Source of the DNA: Flavobacteriales bacterium
Lineage (GTDB): Bacteria; Bacteroidota; Bacteroidia; NS11-12g; UBA955
Direction: 5' to 3'
NCBI GenBank assembly: GCA_947464515.1
Contig: CANHXF010000148.1
Span: 1-5,175 of the forward strand
Length of the DNA: 5,175 bases
The notes under the pieces are model-generated. The model made no database searches, was not told the DNA's origin, and was given only the letters and a program-made list of their open reading frames with translations. Made by a program: the position numbers and the translations under genes. Shown in pieces: positions 4,927-5,175 of the stretch; within the stretch, counting starts at the first letter, position 1, and each line of letters starts with the position of its first letter.

Positions 4927-5175
4927 TTATTTTACCTCACGGATCCAAACCTGTGGAACCGCAGATTCATAATAGAAAATACCCTTGTTAGCATCCTTCT
5001 CTGATGGGAAGTCCTTCAAGAATACATAGTAACTCTTGTTACTTGGATCGTAGATTTTGTATGCAAATACACCCTTCTTATACAAGTCTTTGATTTGCTT
5101 GTTCGCTTTTGCTTCAGCACTATGTAAACCCGCAACCAAATAGAAGCCAGGCGATGGCTTAACCTTTTCGATAGG
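4927..5175 (-). CDS. C-terminal fragment of a protein ending in a SPOR-like domain; 5' end outside window
   Basis: The frame is open from the right edge (codon beginning at 5175) to TAA at 4929-4927, giving 82 residues. It reads PIEKVKPSPGFYLVAGLHS and continues with a lysine-rich helix, YYVFLKDFPSEKDA (about 49-62) and a final VPQVWIREVK. The strand (GFYLVAG), helix with repeated Ala/Lys, strand (YYVFL), helix (SEKDA), and terminal VWI pattern is that of SPOR-like domains, which bind denuded peptidoglycan glycan strands. A start inside the window (TTG at 5139) would cut off the first strand of the domain, so the gene must extend rightward. The domain is normally C-terminal, often after a membrane anchor or other module, which is not visible. 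The SPOR assignment is from pattern only and its divergence lowers certainty. Confidence 0.65.
   Translation of the reverse strand, partial: PIEKVKPSPGFYLVAGLHSAEAKANKQIKDLYKKGVFAYKIYDPSNKSYYVFLKDFPSEKDANKGIFYYESAVPQVWIREVK

Noticed and set aside
4927..5139. A complete 70-residue protein starting at TTG 5139
   Set aside because: The frame stays open to the window edge and the residues before it (SPGFY) belong to the first strand of the SPOR-like domain, so this is a fragment of a longer gene.

Overview
The window looks like chromosomal DNA of a member of the Bacteroidota. Four signs support this. A large secreted adhesin-like gene is built from FN3, PKD and Ig-like modules and ends at what looks like the start of a type IX secretion (CHU_C, type B) C-terminal domain. 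The ftsX - DUF3098 - uppP gene order is typical of the phylum. A DUF4159 protein of the Bacteroidota form is present. The promoter in front of the adhesin-like gene matches the Bacteroidota TTTG / TAnnTTTG consensus. I cannot name the genus.

Layout: (1) 1-1867, minus strand: the first 622 residues of a multi-domain surface or secreted protein. The window edge falls just as its C-terminal sorting domain begins. (2) 1868-2090: a divergent intergenic region with a good promoter for the minus-strand gene, including a 10-bp direct repeat in its spacer, and no clear promoter for the plus-strand genes. (3) 2091-3987, plus strand: a tight cell-envelope cluster of ftsX (divisome ABC-type membrane subunit), a small two-helix DUF3098 membrane protein, and uppP (undecaprenyl-diphosphate phosphatase), separated by 4 and 3 nt. 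(4) 3988-4771: a short leader and an exported DUF4159 protein of unknown function. (5) 4772-4926: a convergent intergenic region with small inverted repeats. (6) 4927-5175, minus strand: the C-terminal 82 residues of a protein ending in a SPOR-like domain.

The most unusual signal lies in the first 250 nt of the DUF4159 gene. Two perfect inverted repeats, each with 24-bp arms, sit inside the reading frame: 4136-4186 with a 3-nt loop and 4243-4290 with no spacer. They are accompanied by a 15-nt perfect inverted repeat (4103-4117), a 24-nt quasi-palindrome (4293-4316) and an 11-bp direct repeat (4073-4101). The encoded protein still reads as an ordinary DUF4159 protein across all of them. None is followed by a T-run, so they do not look like intrinsic terminators. 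Their origin (templated hairpin mutation) or function (mRNA structure, translational pausing, cruciform or nuclease site) is open.

The plus-strand envelope genes fit together: UppP recycles the lipid carrier for peptidoglycan and FtsX helps control wall hydrolysis at division. DUF3098 and DUF4159 have no established role. The flanking minus-strand genes concern the cell surface (type IX cargo) and possibly peptidoglycan binding (SPOR).
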